Shown here: positions 51,901 to 60,170 of the stretch, one piece after another
How positions within the stretch are numbered: position 1 is the first letter of the stretch
Layout: each line of letters starts with the position of its first letter
Assembly: GCA_028284775.1 (NCBI GenBank)
Contig: JANQRB010000018.1
Location: 54,966-118,965 of the forward strand
Direction of reading: 5' to 3'
DNA from: Candidatus Kapaibacterium sp.
GTDB taxonomy: Bacteria > Bacteroidota > Ignavibacteria > Kapaibacteriales > UBA7675
DNA length: 64,000 nucleotides
Program-made: the position numbers and the translations under genes
Notes under the pieces: model-generated
Told to the model about the DNA's origin: nothing
Databases searched by the model: none
Seen by the model: only the letters and a program-made list of their open reading frames with translations

Positions 51901-52196
51901 AGCTATGCCTCAGCTTTTTGCTCTGCCGACAAGCTCCGATCAACCACCAAAAGCACATGCAAATCATGCGGCCTGATAAGATTCTGACAACAATGCTGTT
52001 GCCGAAAATTTCCTGACTGCTATCAGAATTCCGCAGGCTATTAAAATCAACCAAATTTGCCACGCCACGCCGACGCGTAAATCCAATATCTACATTTCCA
52101 CACACAATCTGTCAGGGTTTACACTACACTGTTATTGTTTTCTGACACTCACAGCAGGTGAAGCGCCAAAAGACTATTGTTTAAGTGTTCTTGATT

Positions 52197-52212
52197 TTGG
52201 CACGGCATTTGA
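52197..52212 (+). promoter_or_regulatory. sigma-54-like -24/-12 element
   Basis: TTGGCACGGCATTTGA matches the -24 box TGGCACG exactly and the -12 box TTGC with one mismatch (TTGA); the two elements are at the proper distance (12 bases G to G). Two sigma-54 activators are encoded in this window. It points into the ORF-free hairpin-rich stretch. A chance match remains possible. Confidence 0.35.
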
Positions 52213-52353
52213 GGTAGTATATACAGTTCCTTGAATAAAAATTCTCTGAGTGTAAACTGCTGACACTCGGTGATATAAATGCGCCATCCGGGCGCCGTCG
52301 CGAAGCGCCTTGTGGCATTAAATGATCAAAAGAGTGAATGTTTGATACAGATT

Positions 52354-52449
52354 CCCGGACGTGGTTCAGAGGTTGTCGGATTTAAACAGTGTGGCAGCGG
52401 CCGACAGCTTCATACAATTGGGTGGCATGCGTGGGGGACCACGTCCGGG
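52354..52449 (+). ncRNA. candidate structured RNA element closed by a 12-bp stem
   Basis: CCCGGACGTGGT (52354-52365) is perfectly complementary to ACCACGTCCGGG (52438-52449), 72 bases apart. Inside, TGTCGG (52374-52379) pairs with CCGACA (52401-52406). Nested stems of this length are unlikely by chance and give a multi-helix fold. The strand is unknown; plus is assumed from the upstream promoter-like element. Confidence 0.4.
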
Positions 52450-52907
52450 TAAGGCGAATAGCACACGGATTTGAGCCGGCCATTCGGTAGCGGGTTTAAT
52501 TTTGCAGGATGTCTTTGGAACACGCGTTTTGTTGCTTAGTGCACAATCAGTCATGAATTGTGCAGTGCCATACTACCAGGTCTTACAAATGGATGCTTTA
52601 ACACTACGTGTTGGATAGGACGCTTGGAAGGAAACTAAAGGCTGGTACGAGAAATTCGAAAGTTGGAACTTGAGAGGAGGAAACTCCTTGAGCGTCTGGC
52701 GAGAATCCGTGTGCCATTCACCTACATTGTCATCGTGCTTACGACTGTCTGTCAGGGGCGTCATCGCGAAACGTCTCTGGCGGCAATACGAGATTGGACC
52801 TGAGGGAAGAGAACAAGATTCCGGCGGCGGTCATCCGTAGACAGGATACTGCGGACGAGGGAAGTTCGACCCCGGCAGACGAGCATCATACCGCCGGAGA
52901 ATACAGC

Positions 52908-52936
52908 CAGGAGGCGTCGCAGGTCGACGCCTCCTG
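52908..52936. terminator. 12-bp hairpin at the end of the island
   Basis: CAGGAGGCGTCG (52908-52919) and CGACGCCTCCTG (52925-52936) form a perfect 12-bp stem with a five-base loop. There is only a weak T-rich tail on the plus side and none on the minus side, so termination is plausible but not certain. It lies 21 bases beyond the stop of the minus-strand aldehyde dehydrogenase. Confidence 0.5.
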
Positions 52937-52957
52937 TTGATGTTTAAACTGAAATAT

Positions 52958-54445
52958 TTAATCGTCGTAATTATCAATCTGTGCTCGTTGCAGCTTGCCG
53001 GAAAAATCGACGTAAACGGCTTTCCATTCCGTGAAAATTTCAAAGACCGTCCAGCCGCCTTCGCGGTGCCCGTTTCCAGTCCCTTTGATGCCGCCAAAAG
53101 GCATGTGAGCCTCGGCGCCGATTGTCGGACCATTGATATAGGTTATACCCGCTTCGAGATCACGGATAGCGGCAAAAGCCTGATTGACGTCGGCCGTGAA
53201 TATCGAAGAGGAGAGACCGTAGGATGAGTTGTTCAGGACCGCTACGGCCTCTTCAAACGAGTCGATTACGGTGACGGCCAGTACCGGACCAAAGATCTCT
53301 TCCTGAAAGATTCGCATGGCCGGCGTCACATCGCAAAAGATTGTCGGCTGAAAGAAACACCCGGCCTTGAGTTCGTCTGCGGACGGTCTTTCGCCGCCCA
53401 GGACGCAGCGCGCGCCTTCTTCTTTGCCGATCGCCACATATTTTTCCACTTTCGCCAGCTGGGATTCATTGATCAGCGGCCCCATTTGGGTCTCCTGGCT
53501 TAGGCCGGAACCAATGCGCAATGCAGCGGCTTTCTGCTTCAGCGCGGCAACAAACTGATCGTGAATGTCACGGTGCAGTATCAACCGCGAGGTTGCCGTG
53601 CAACGCTGGCCGGCCGTGCCGAATGCGCCCCACAGGACCGCTTCGAGCGCCAGTTCCAGGTCGGCATCGGCCATAACGATCTGGGCATTCTTACCGCCCA
53701 TTTCAAGGGAGCATTTTTTATTGGCTTTGCCGCAAAGGCTGGCGATATGCGTGCCGGTCTCCGTCGAGCCCGTGAAGCCGATCAGCTTTATCGCGGGGTG
53801 GTCAACCATGGCCGAGCCAGCCTTGCCATCGCCGTGCACCACGTTGAAAACGCCGGCGGGTAACCCGGCTTCGTGGAGAATTTCGGCGAAAATATTGGCG
53901 GAGTGCGGCGACTCCTCGGAAGGCTTGAAGATAACGGTGTTGCCGCAAACCAGGGCCGGGATAATTTTCCAGGACGGCACGGCGATCGGAAAATTCCAGG
54001 CCGTAATGATGCCGCAAATGCCCACCGGCATGCGAAAGGAGAGATTCATCTTGTTCGGCAGCTCGCTCGGCGCGTTATAGCCGAACAGACGGCGGCCTTC
54101 GGTCGCGGAATAATAGCAGGTGTCGATCGCTTCCTGAATGTCGCCTGAAGTTTCGAAGACCGGTTTACCCATTTCGCGAGTCATGATGGCTGCCAGTTCG
54201 GTCTTTCTCCTCGCAAAAATATCGCCCGCCCGGCGCAGGATATCACCTCGCGCCGGCGCCGGCAGAAGTTTCCAGGCACGTTCGGCGGATTTAGCGGCGC
54301 TGACAGCGGCTTCGACGTCTGCGCTGCCGGATTGGGGAAAACTGCCAATGTGATCGCTGCGATCGGCGGGGTTGCGGTTAATAAATGTGGCGCCGTCCGC
54401 CGCTGCCCGCCATTCACCATTGATATAATTCAGAAAGTGCTGCAT
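52958..54445 (-). CDS. NAD(P)-dependent aldehyde dehydrogenase
   Basis: 495-residue ALDH. Catalytic Glu in SLEMGGKNAQIV, nucleophile Cys in GTAGQRCTATSR, cofactor region FTGSTETGTHIA and IITAWNFPIAVPSWKIIPAL, and the closing EEIFGPVLAV. AEAHMPFGGIKGTGNGHREGG resembles semialdehyde dehydrogenases of the aminoadipate/oxovalerate type. The substrate is open; a role as P5C dehydrogenase beside the proline dehydrogenase of this window is possible but not shown. AGGAATCT precedes the start, and a good promoter lies upstream. Confidence 0.92.
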   Translation of the reverse strand: MQHFLNYINGEWRAAADGATFINRNPADRSDHIGSFPQSGSADVEAAVSAAKSAERAWKLLPAPARGDILRRAGDIFARRKTELAAIMTREMGKPVFETSGDIQEAIDTCYYSATEGRRLFGYNAPSELPNKMNLSFRMPVGICGIITAWNFPIAVPSWKIIPALVCGNTVIFKPSEESPHSANIFAEILHEAGLPAGVFNVVHGDGKAGSAMVDHPAIKLIGFTGSTETGTHIASLCGKANKKCSLEMGGKNAQIVMADADLELALEAVLWGAFGTAGQRCTATSRLILHRDIHDQFVAALKQKAAALRIGSGLSQETQMGPLINESQLAKVEKYVAIGKEEGARCVLGGERPSADELKAGCFFQPTIFCDVTPAMRIFQEEIFGPVLAVTVIDSFEEAVAVLNNSSYGLSSSIFTADVNQAFAAIRDLEAGITYINGPTIGAEAHMPFGGIKGTGNGHREGGWTVFEIFTEWKAVYVDFSGKLQRAQIDNYDD

Positions 54446-54489
54446 ACAGATTCCTGTAAAATTCCTGTTAATTCGTGAAGGGATAGGTT

Positions 54490-54522
54490 CAAAATTAGCA
54501 TTTACATTTTTGAATTGGCAAA
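54490..54522 (-). promoter_or_regulatory. Bacteroidota-type promoter for the aldehyde dehydrogenase
   Basis: Read on the minus strand: TTTG at 54522-54519 and TAATTTTG at 54497-54490 with a 21-base spacer, an exact -33/-7 pair. The leader to the ATG at 54445 is about 40 bases. The same octamer CAAAATTA occurs twice here (54490 and 54519), the upstream copy supplying the -33 box. Confidence 0.6.
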
Positions 54523-54610
54523 ATTAGCATAATTTCATGTCCGGTCAGACCACCCGATTCCACCCCGGAAGAGATGGTCGGGTTTTTTACTTCGAATCGC
54601 CGACGAGTTT

Positions 54611-56752
54611 ATGGCCACCGCTCCCCTTCGTATCGCCCTGTTGTGGCATCAGCATCAGCCCTATTACAAGATCCAGGACGAGTTTGTGTTGCCCTGGGTG
54701 CGCCTGCACGGTGTAAAAGACTATGCTGATCTGGCGCTGATCGCCCGGGAATACCCCACGGTCAAGCAAAGCATGAACGTCGTGCCATCGCTTCTGATGC
54801 AGTTAAACGATTATGTTCATCACGAGGCGCGCGATGCGGTACAGCGCCTCAGCTTGCGCCCGGCGACCGCACTTGCTGTCGAAGAAAAGCGCGCTATCCT
54901 GGACATGTTTTTTCTCTGTAACGTAGAACGCATGATTACGCCGTATCGGCGCTATCAAGATTTGTATCAGCGGGCGCGCAATCCCGAAAATGCGATTCGA
55001 CAATTTTCCGCTGCAGACTGGCGTGACCTTCAGGTGTGGTATAATTTGACCTGGGTGGGACCTGTTTCGCGTCAACGCCCCGAGCTGCGCCGTCTGTTCG
55101 AAAAAGGTGAGTCATTCAGCGAAGCCGACAAAACGATGCTGTTGCGGATTCACGATGAAATTCTGTCTGATGTACTGCCGGTCCTGCGAAGCCTGTCGGA
55201 ATCAGGTCAATTCGAGTTGAGCGTCTCGCCCTTGTTTCATCCGATCTTGCCGCTACTGTGCGACTCCGAGGTTGCCCGCGTCGCCATGCCCGACATGACG
55301 CTTCCGGCCATTCGTTTTGCCCATCCGGAGGATGCCCTGGCGCAGATTGAGCAGGGGCTAGAATACTTTCAGGGCTGCTTCGGTCATCGCCCGAGGGGAA
55401 TGTGGCCTTCGGAGGGCTCGGTGAGCGATGATGCCCTGGCCTTGATGGCCGGCGCAGGATTGGACTGGGCCGCCACTGACGAGCAAATTTTGCAGCGCAG
55501 CCTCGGAGCCGCCTATCGCCCGACCGACAAATACTTCCCGCAGCGCTTTCACACCGACCAGGGCGCCATTAGCATGTTCTTTCGCGACCACGCGCTTTCC
55601 GATGCGATAGGCTTTGAATATGCCTCCTGGGAACCAGTCGCCGCCGCCCATGATTTTTGCGGACGCCTGCGCCGTATCCGCGAAACTATTGTGAGTCACC
55701 ATGGCCCGGAAGCATTACAACGCGCTGTCGTGCCGGTCATTCTCGATGGTGAAAATTGCTGGGAGTATTACCAGGATAACGGCGCTCCTTTTTTGCGTGC
55801 CTTGTTTCAGACTCTGGCAACGGACCCCGACTTTACGACGATGACCTTTGGAGAAGTCGCGGCGGAAGATAGCCCGGACGAGGACGCCACGGGACATCGA
55901 CACATTTTCCCCGGCTCATGGATCAATGCGAACTTCAAGATCTGGATCGGCCACAGTGAAGACAATCTGGCCTGGCGTTTGCTGGCTATCGCCCGACGCA
56001 CGCTGGACGTCATTGCCGACGAACTACCGCTCGAGACCTATCGCGAAGCGCTGCAATGCCTGATGATTGCCGAGGGCTCTGATTGGTATTGGTGGTTTGG
56101 CGACGAGCACGAATCGGAGACCGACTACGTTTTTGACCAGCTGTTTCGCTGGTACATCGAACAATTCTATCGTATTTGCGATCTGGAGCCACCGGAGCTG
56201 GTGCATCCGCCTATCAAGCAAAAAGACTTTCGTTCCAACATCCAGGCGCAAACGAAACTGATCGAGCCCCGCATCGACGGCAGGCGAAGTCGGGCGAGCG
56301 AATGGGAGGGCGCCGGCCGCATTAACCTGCACGCCAGTACGGGAACGATGCACCAGGCGGTCGATGACAGCCGCGTGTTGTGGATCGGCGCAGGAGAACG
56401 ACATATCTATCTCAGGATTGATTTCGCACAGGGCTTTGCCGACGGCGAGAAACTGGAAATTAATTTCCTCGATCATGATCTGGTACCTGGAATCATCGTA
56501 ACACGCAGCGGCATTGAGTGGGCTGCCGGCGAAAAGGCGCCACCAGGTACCTTGAAGACCGCAGTCGCTGAGTGCGCCGAGCTGGCGCTGCCGCTCGATT
56601 GTATACTTCCTATCGCCGAAATAGATGCCCGGCGCGATCGGATCTCGCTGCGTATGCAGTTTCGATTTTTCGCGGCCGGCGGTCAGCTGGCGTATCCGGC
56701 TGTAGGAAGTTTTGCAGTGTTATTACTGGTGCCCCACCTGCAGATATCCTGA
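54611..56752 (+). CDS. glycoside hydrolase family 57 protein (alpha-glucan active)
   Basis: 713 residues. The GH57 opening RIALLWHQHQPYYKIQDEFVLPWVRLHGVKDYADLA is diagnostic (HQHQP at 13-17). The nucleophile is Glu268 in GMWPSEGSVSDDAL, and the acid/base is Asp379 in VILDGENCWEYY. SDWYWWFGDEHESE further on and a C-terminal beta domain complete a layout seen in GH57 amylase-like enzymes with a DUF1957-like part. It probably acts on glycogen or maltodextrin. The protein lacks a signal peptide, so it is cytoplasmic, consistent with glycogen turnover. Confidence 0.92.
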   Translation: MATAPLRIALLWHQHQPYYKIQDEFVLPWVRLHGVKDYADLALIAREYPTVKQSMNVVPSLLMQLNDYVHHEARDAVQRLSLRPATALAVEEKRAILDMFFLCNVERMITPYRRYQDLYQRARNPENAIRQFSAADWRDLQVWYNLTWVGPVSRQRPELRRLFEKGESFSEADKTMLLRIHDEILSDVLPVLRSLSESGQFELSVSPLFHPILPLLCDSEVARVAMPDMTLPAIRFAHPEDALAQIEQGLEYFQGCFGHRPRGMWPSEGSVSDDALALMAGAGLDWAATDEQILQRSLGAAYRPTDKYFPQRFHTDQGAISMFFRDHALSDAIGFEYASWEPVAAAHDFCGRLRRIRETIVSHHGPEALQRAVVPVILDGENCWEYYQDNGAPFLRALFQTLATDPDFTTMTFGEVAAEDSPDEDATGHRHIFPGSWINANFKIWIGHSEDNLAWRLLAIARRTLDVIADELPLETYREALQCLMIAEGSDWYWWFGDEHESETDYVFDQLFRWYIEQFYRICDLEPPELVHPPIKQKDFRSNIQAQTKLIEPRIDGRRSRASEWEGAGRINLHASTGTMHQAVDDSRVLWIGAGERHIYLRIDFAQGFADGEKLEINFLDHDLVPGIIVTRSGIEWAAGEKAPPGTLKTAVAECAELALPLDCILPIAEIDARRDRISLRMQFRFFAAGGQLAYPAVGSFAVLLLVPHLQIS

Positions 56753-57293
56753 TGGTCAATCGAGTGTTGATCTGAGACAAGGCAATTACAATGACCTGTA
56801 CAAATTGCTTGGAAGAGACTAAATTCCCGAGGCAATTGCGACGTAACAATTGTCCTGCAGACCGCGTAGTTGCGCTGGGAGTAAGGGTGTAACGTTTTTG
56901 ATTATTGCGTGTCTTTGGGAAGTACGTTCCAAATCTAACTCTTCCGAAAGTAAACAAAACATGATCGTTCGATAGTGAAGAAAACTTCACGAATCCAGGC
57001 GGCGCGAGATTGGTTGCTTGACAAGTACGGACCGATTCGCAATCGTCGCCGGACGGAAGGATCCGATAGCCATCGGATGACATGCCATCGATAACAACAG
57101 ATGCAGAATTAATGACCGCGTAAAGACGGTTGTTAAGCTTCCGCGCCAGCTTCTGCATCGCCAGGAACTGTTGCACGAGACAAATACCATTAGTTAAACA
57201 ATTATCTCTGGCGGACTCCACCCTCGTCCGCAATTGTGCGCCTTACTCCATTTTCCAGACAATTGACCTGCTTTCAGCAATCAGGAGCCGATC
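56753..57293. other. hairpin-rich leader upstream of the soluble histidine kinase
   Basis: 541 bases without a credible gene. Inverted repeats include ATCCGAT-AGCC-ATCGGAT (57061-57078), GATGCAGAA/TTCTGCATC (57100-57108 and 57151-57159) enclosing ACCG/CGGT, GTGAAG-AAAA-CTTCAC (about 56978-56993) and TTTGG/CCAAA. They could be a structured 5' leader of the kinase mRNA or an independent RNA. A minus-strand ORF across 56610-57233 is judged a shadow. Confidence 0.45.
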
Positions 57294-58715
57294 TTGGAGA
57301 ATAAGATGGATACCTTGTTACCGGAGTCTTTGGATGTTCGCAATCGGACAGTCACGTTAAAACCGGAATTTCCCGACCACCATACAAGCGAAAATGCGCC
57401 CGCGACTCATCTCCCGAACATTTTGCAGTTACAGTTGCCGGGTATGTCGATTGCCGATTCGCCGTCGGCGGACTTTGTGACTGACAGCTCTTGCAATGGC
57501 GATGGACAGATCAGGCAGGATATCATCCGACATCAAATGAGCGCGGAGCTCAGATCCCGCTCCGCGCAATCCTTGCGCAGCGACCCCGCTTATGAGGACC
57601 AGCAGGCTACGACCTTACCGTATAGAGAAGAGGATGGGGAGCACGCTTTGTTAAGCAATAGCCCTGATTCGGATACTGCCGATCCTGTCGTCTCGTCTCG
57701 GGACCTGCAGCTTTGTTTTATGCTGCGTTCCGGAGATCTTCTCAAAGAGGCGCAGTTGCCAAACCATGCACTCGTCAAATTTCTTCAGGCCTGGCAGATT
57801 GCCAGTAAAACAAAAAGCAAGGATTTGTGTTGTCAAATCAGTAAAAGCGTCGCTGAATGCTATGAGGCGCTGGGGCGCAATGAACGAGCCTTGCAGTGGT
57901 ATAAACTTTGTGCTAACATCAGCGCAGTCGTCATCGGGAAACCGGCGAGCTCAGCCGAGGCGGACGGCCTCGCTTCGGCTGTCGTCTCCGATAATGGAAA
58001 TGCTGTGTCGTCGAGGACGAACTACGGTGAAATAGACGATGATCTGGCCTTGATTGCCCACGACCTCAAAAGTCCCTTAATGGGAATTCGCCTTGGTGTA
58101 CAAATACTTAGAAAATACTGGCACAACATTCCGTCCGTCGAGGTAGAGCAGCACCTTGATGCCGTGCTGGATACAACGGATCGGATGCAGGCATTGCTGG
58201 CTAACTATCTTGACTACCAGGAAATACTCAACGGCTCTATTAAACAAAGGCTGGCGAGTGTCGATCTGACGAAACTGCTGGAAAAGCTCATTAATGAATA
58301 TCAGACTAGAGCCGAGCGCAAGCAACTGGAATTCAGAGTCGATCTTGGACAGAAGCTTCCACTCGTTTTCGGAACACGAGAGGCCATTAGTCGAATTATT
58401 GACAATCTGGTGTCCAATGCGATTAAGTATGCGCCGCAGGGAACGGCCGTACAGATCAGCCTGAATGCGAATGCCGAGTTTGTGCAGTTTCGTATTCGCG
58501 ACTCTGGCCCGGGTTTGTGCCGCGAAGATCAGCAACGGCTGTTTAAAAAATACGGCCGACTGAAGCAGCAGAAGGTTACAGGCATTTCGTCTCATGGACT
58601 CGGACTCTACATTGCCAAACAGCTTGTAGAAGCAATGGGTGGAACCATCAGTTGCGAAAGCGCTCCGGGGGCCGGCGCGCAGTTCACCGTCGCCTTGCCT
58701 ATGGCCGATCACTAA
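57294..58715 (+). CDS. soluble sensor histidine kinase with disordered N-terminus
   Basis: 473 residues. The first ~140 are polar and probably disordered; residues 145-205 look TPR-like (HALVKFLQAWQIASKT, KSVAECYEALGRNERALQWY); then the dimerisation helix with phospho-His256 (LIAHDLKSPLMGIRLG) and an HATPase domain (RIIDNLVSNAIKYA; DSGPGL; SHGLGLYIAKQLVEAMGG). AGGAG at 57283-57287 fits the TTG start at 57294 better than the ATG at 57306. No regulator gene is adjacent, so it is an orphan kinase. No membrane segment is present. Confidence 0.9.
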   Translation: MENKMDTLLPESLDVRNRTVTLKPEFPDHHTSENAPATHLPNILQLQLPGMSIADSPSADFVTDSSCNGDGQIRQDIIRHQMSAELRSRSAQSLRSDPAYEDQQATTLPYREEDGEHALLSNSPDSDTADPVVSSRDLQLCFMLRSGDLLKEAQLPNHALVKFLQAWQIASKTKSKDLCCQISKSVAECYEALGRNERALQWYKLCANISAVVIGKPASSAEADGLASAVVSDNGNAVSSRTNYGEIDDDLALIAHDLKSPLMGIRLGVQILRKYWHNIPSVEVEQHLDAVLDTTDRMQALLANYLDYQEILNGSIKQRLASVDLTKLLEKLINEYQTRAERKQLEFRVDLGQKLPLVFGTREAISRIIDNLVSNAIKYAPQGTAVQISLNANAEFVQFRIRDSGPGLCREDQQRLFKKYGRLKQQKVTGISSHGLGLYIAKQLVEAMGGTISCESAPGAGAQFTVALPMADH

Positions 58716-58821
58716 GCTTGATTAGTCAGCATCATTTCTCGCGATTCTGGCACGCAGGAAAAAATTGGTAATTATGGGGGCGGTATCTGTGGCGTCTGTC
58801 GGTCCTTGCTCCCGGCAGCCC

Positions 58822-59997
58822 TTACTGAATAGGTTCTGTCTCAGCGCCGCGAGGCATTTTATCCTGAAGTTGTTCCCGCAAGAAGTCGTGATAATCGGTG
58901 GCGCCGGATAGTGTTCCGAAGACGTCCAGAAGTGAATCGAGGCTGCCGACTCGCTGGTCGAAAGCCAATTGCAACTTTGTGTTTTCCGGGTTGATACGGT
59001 CTTCTTGCGAAATCAGAATGTCGATTTCATCATTGAGTACCTGCGTAAGCGCCACATTGCGAACTCTTTCATCGGAGTGTGCTGCCGCCAGCCTGTAGCG
59101 GTCGACCGCCTCATTCTGAAAGAGCGCAAGCGAAATACCGCCGTCGACAATAGATGGATACCTGGCTGCGAGACTGCGATTGTAAAGATATTCCGTGTAG
59201 CGTGACAGAAAAAACACATAACGCTCGCACAACAATGCCCCAGGGTTGACGACCCTGACACTGCCCAGAAAGTCGAAGAATGTCGAGTCAATCGTTGGCC
59301 CAGCCGATTGACCGCCAAAGGAATGATACAAACTGCTGTATTGCAGGCGGTCCACAGCCCAGGCGTATTCGATATAATTCATCATCCACCGGCTGTAAAT
59401 GGAATCGGGACCATCCTCGGGAAAGGAGCTTCGGAGCAATGCAATCTGATCCTCACGACGTTTGTCGATATATCTTTCGAATAGTGCCGGTGGCAGGTCC
59501 AGACGCTCCTGATACTCGTAGCCCTGATGCGGGTCGAGGAAAAATGTATCCCGAAAAGCATAGTGAAACTCGAGGTAGGCCGAACCTTTGGTTTCGATCG
59601 AGACGGAATCCTGCAGCAGCTCCAGCGTGTCGCCGGGCGCCAGAAAAATTTCGAAGAGCAGGTATTTGTCACCATTGAGAAGGCTGCATTCCTTTGCCTG
59701 ATGCCAGGGAACGGTCAGCTCGAATGAACCGTCGGGAGCCAGCACGGTCGAATCCAGCAACGTCGTTGAATTTCTGATGACATCGAGGGGCGTCTGATAG
59801 GAGACCAGATGTAAGGATTGAGCCAGCGGGTGTTGCAATACCCCGCGTATCGTTGCCTCTGTCGGATCAGGTATAACTTCCGCAACGGGCGGTTCGCAGG
59901 CATACAGGAATACTAGCAGCATCCAGAGACTCGGTAGGGCGATGCGTTGACGGGACACAGGGCACCTGTAAGTTGATGCGAAGATCGACACATACAT
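58822..59997 (-). CDS. lipoprotein of unknown function, DUF4369-like N-terminus
   Basis: 391 residues. Signal with lipobox LLVFLYACEPP, so probably lipid-anchored. The mature N-terminal region (ATIRGVLQHPLAQSLHLVSYQT..LDSTVLAPDGSFELTV..LFEIFLAPGDTLEL) is like the DUF4369 domain that precedes thioredoxin domains in Bacteroidota lipoproteins, but no CxxC thioredoxin domain follows. Instead there is a long helical region. It lies 173 bases downstream of the T9SS-type EEP gene on the same strand. Function unknown. Confidence 0.7.
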   Translation of the reverse strand: MYVSIFASTYRCPVSRQRIALPSLWMLLVFLYACEPPVAEVIPDPTEATIRGVLQHPLAQSLHLVSYQTPLDVIRNSTTLLDSTVLAPDGSFELTVPWHQAKECSLLNGDKYLLFEIFLAPGDTLELLQDSVSIETKGSAYLEFHYAFRDTFFLDPHQGYEYQERLDLPPALFERYIDKRREDQIALLRSSFPEDGPDSIYSRWMMNYIEYAWAVDRLQYSSLYHSFGGQSAGPTIDSTFFDFLGSVRVVNPGALLCERYVFFLSRYTEYLYNRSLAARYPSIVDGGISLALFQNEAVDRYRLAAAHSDERVRNVALTQVLNDEIDILISQEDRINPENTKLQLAFDQRVGSLDSLLDVFGTLSGATDYHDFLREQLQDKMPRGAETEPIQ

Positions 59998-60170
59998 TCG
60001 CGTGAAGCACGCAATTTACGGAAAAAGATCGACGCTCTCTATTACCGAGCCGGACCCGCATGAGAGCGTCCACCGCAGCGAACTAAAGTCGCATGCTGCC
60101 GAAGCCAGGCGGGATAGCTGCAACATTTGCGTATTCGCTAACGCAAATTCTGAACCCTGCCAGAACTCTC

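Larger units (their letters stand above)
51704..52957. other. 1.25-kb ORF-free island dense in inverted repeats
   Basis: No plus-strand ORF of note, and only short unconvincing minus-strand ones. It contains a compact hairpin block with terminator (51767-51900), a -24/-12-like element (52197-52212) and hairpins GCCA...GGCGC/GCGCC...TGGC (52283-52316). A 12-bp inverted repeat with a nested stem follows (52354-52449), then GCACAAT/ATTGTGC (52541-52563), AACAC/GTGTT (52600-52612), AGGAG-GAAA-CTCCT with a GNRA-type loop (52675-52688) and a 12-bp hairpin at 52908-52936. The density of helices suggests structured RNA more than decayed coding sequence. I recognise no known RNA family (not RNase P, tmRNA, SRP or a common riboswitch). 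Confidence 0.55.

Noticed and set aside
51806..52105. 99-codon minus-strand ORF in the ORF-free island
   Set aside because: It spans the strong terminator stem, has no family resemblance and no ribosome site of note.
52851..52890. GTTCGACCC resembling a tRNA T-loop
   Set aside because: No acceptor stem, D-arm or anticodon arm can be built around it.
52760..52940. Cobalamin-riboswitch-like AGCCAGGAGG near the end of the island
   Set aside because: Only a fragment resembles the B12 box; the rest of the conserved core is absent, and no cobalamin gene follows.
56610..57233. 207-codon minus-strand ORF between the GH57 and histidine kinase genes
   Set aside because: It overlaps the end of the GH57 gene, has no recognisable domain and an amino-acid make-up like an out-of-frame reading; the region is better explained by hairpins.
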